From assembly GCA_016841765.1 (NCBI GenBank), contig JAENYN010000002.1:115500-179499 (forward strand): a stretch of DNA of 64,000 bases, in the 5' to 3' direction. The position numbers and the translations under genes were made by a program. This DNA comes from Guptibacillus hwajinpoensis. Lineage in GTDB: Bacteria > Bacillota > Bacilli > Bacillales > Bacillaceae_O. The number at the start of each line of letters is the position of its first letter. Positions within the stretch are counted from its first letter, which is position 1. Under the pieces are notes generated by a model, which saw nothing but the letters and a program-made list of their open reading frames with translations, had not been told where the DNA came from and made no database searches. Shown piece after piece: positions 63,719 through 64,000 of this stretch.

Positions 63719-63964
63719 ATGCAGGCCAAACGGAAAGGGCTTGATATTACAACCAGGGTTTACGGCAAATTGGAAGACGGCAGCATGTGCTTGTTTCTGA
63801 ACAACGAAAAAATCGGCAGGATGGTCTATACCGCCGAAGGTGCGGAATATCATATGAGTGACGGCTACCTTTTTGAAGAAAATAGGATTTACCGATATGA
63901 GGAGCCTGAGAGGGAACCTGTCATCCTCCAGTATGTTGAGGGTTGCGACCAGGGTTGGTGCTAA
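63719..63964 (+). CDS. YusG-like DUF2553 small protein
   Basis: The 81-residue protein begins MQAKRKGLDITTRVYGKLEDG and contains MCLFLNNEKIGRMVYT. The layout (short basic start, DxTxRVxGKL, LYLNxEKIGxI-like strand) resembles B. subtilis YusG (DUF2553), a small cytoplasmic protein of unknown role. The start is ATG 63719 after AAAAAGGAGGCG; the GTG-type start further upstream lacks an RBS. A terminator follows. Confidence 0.65.
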   Translation: MQAKRKGLDITTRVYGKLEDGSMCLFLNNEKIGRMVYTAEGAEYHMSDGYLFEENRIYRYEEPEREPVILQYVEGCDQGWC

Positions 63965-63967
63965 GAT

Positions 63968-63997
63968 AAGAACAGTGCGAGAGCGCTGTTCTTTTTG
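63968..63997 (+). terminator. Terminator after the DUF2553 gene
   Basis: AAGAACAGTGC pairs with GCGCTGTTCTT around GAGA-type loop bases, followed by TTTTGTTT at the window end. Confidence 0.85.
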
Positions 63998-64000
63998 TTT

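Overview
This window looks like chromosome from a spore-forming, denitrifying member of the Bacillaceae. Start signals are strong AGGAGG-type sites and terminators are short GC hairpins followed by T runs. Sporulation markers are present: a CwlJ-type cortex hydrolase, a Spo0E-family phosphatase and a DUF1360 sporulation-type membrane protein. The window also carries a complete nitrous oxide reductase (nos) operon of the Sec-exported, NosB-containing (clade II) type and a formate dehydrogenase operon. No rRNA, tRNA, CRISPR array, intact IS element or prophage was seen.

Layout. 0-12 kb holds metabolic and transport genes: an FAH-family hydrolase cut by the window edge, an SDR with an altered active site, a DHFR-like protein, a frameshifted MFS transporter, an EamA transporter, two tandem paralogous lipoproteins, a C45/Ntn acyltransferase-like hydrolase, NhaC and a CBS-HEPN protein. 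12-22 kb holds PepF, a serine/threonine dehydratase, two small membrane or secreted protein genes, DUF2243, a zinc alcohol dehydrogenase, a Gfo/Idh/MocA oxidoreductase, a small unlisted Spo0E-like gene, an XRE-PAS regulator, a flavodoxin and a GNAT. 22.3-24.6 kb is an A+T-rich insert with an SMC-like ATPase followed by the stump of a second gene. 24.6-26.1 kb has an Ltp-domain protein and a second DUF2243 gene. 26.2-33.2 kb is the nos operon, nosC-Z-B-D-Y-F plus a YtkA-like/SurA-like lipoprotein, preceded by a well-placed FNR-type site.

33-37 kb has a truncated hpaB remnant, cwlJ, and a three-gene cluster (threonine-synthase-like PLP enzyme, PanD, YheC/D-type ATP-grasp) that looks like a small biosynthetic unit. 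38-45 kb pairs an ATP-grasp ligase with two large paralogues carrying an apparent Cys-His-Asn/Asp catalytic set, a family I do not recognise. 45-53.5 kb is a probable structural or surface locus: a 1064-residue coiled-coil protein with 50-residue internal repeats, a two-domain partner, a Cys-rich surface-type protein, a second coiled-coil protein, a 48-residue basic Cys-containing peptide and DUF1360. 54-56 kb has an L,D-transpeptidase, a nucleoside phosphorylase-like protein and an MBL hydrolase. 57.4-63.1 kb is the formate operon (fdhF, DUF1641, OFA transporter, fdhD).

The window is rich in non-coding repeats of several kinds. There are six copies of a roughly 44-bp palindrome (all in the first 26 kb), two copies of a roughly 176-bp folded element, arrays of 51-52-bp hairpin units, and two sorts of array with different core words (GGCGTGAAA and GGACAGTAAA) but exactly the same 21-bp period. 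These phased arrays, the PanD/PLP/ATP-grasp cluster and the ATP-grasp/Cys-His-Asn gene set are the best candidates for something undescribed.
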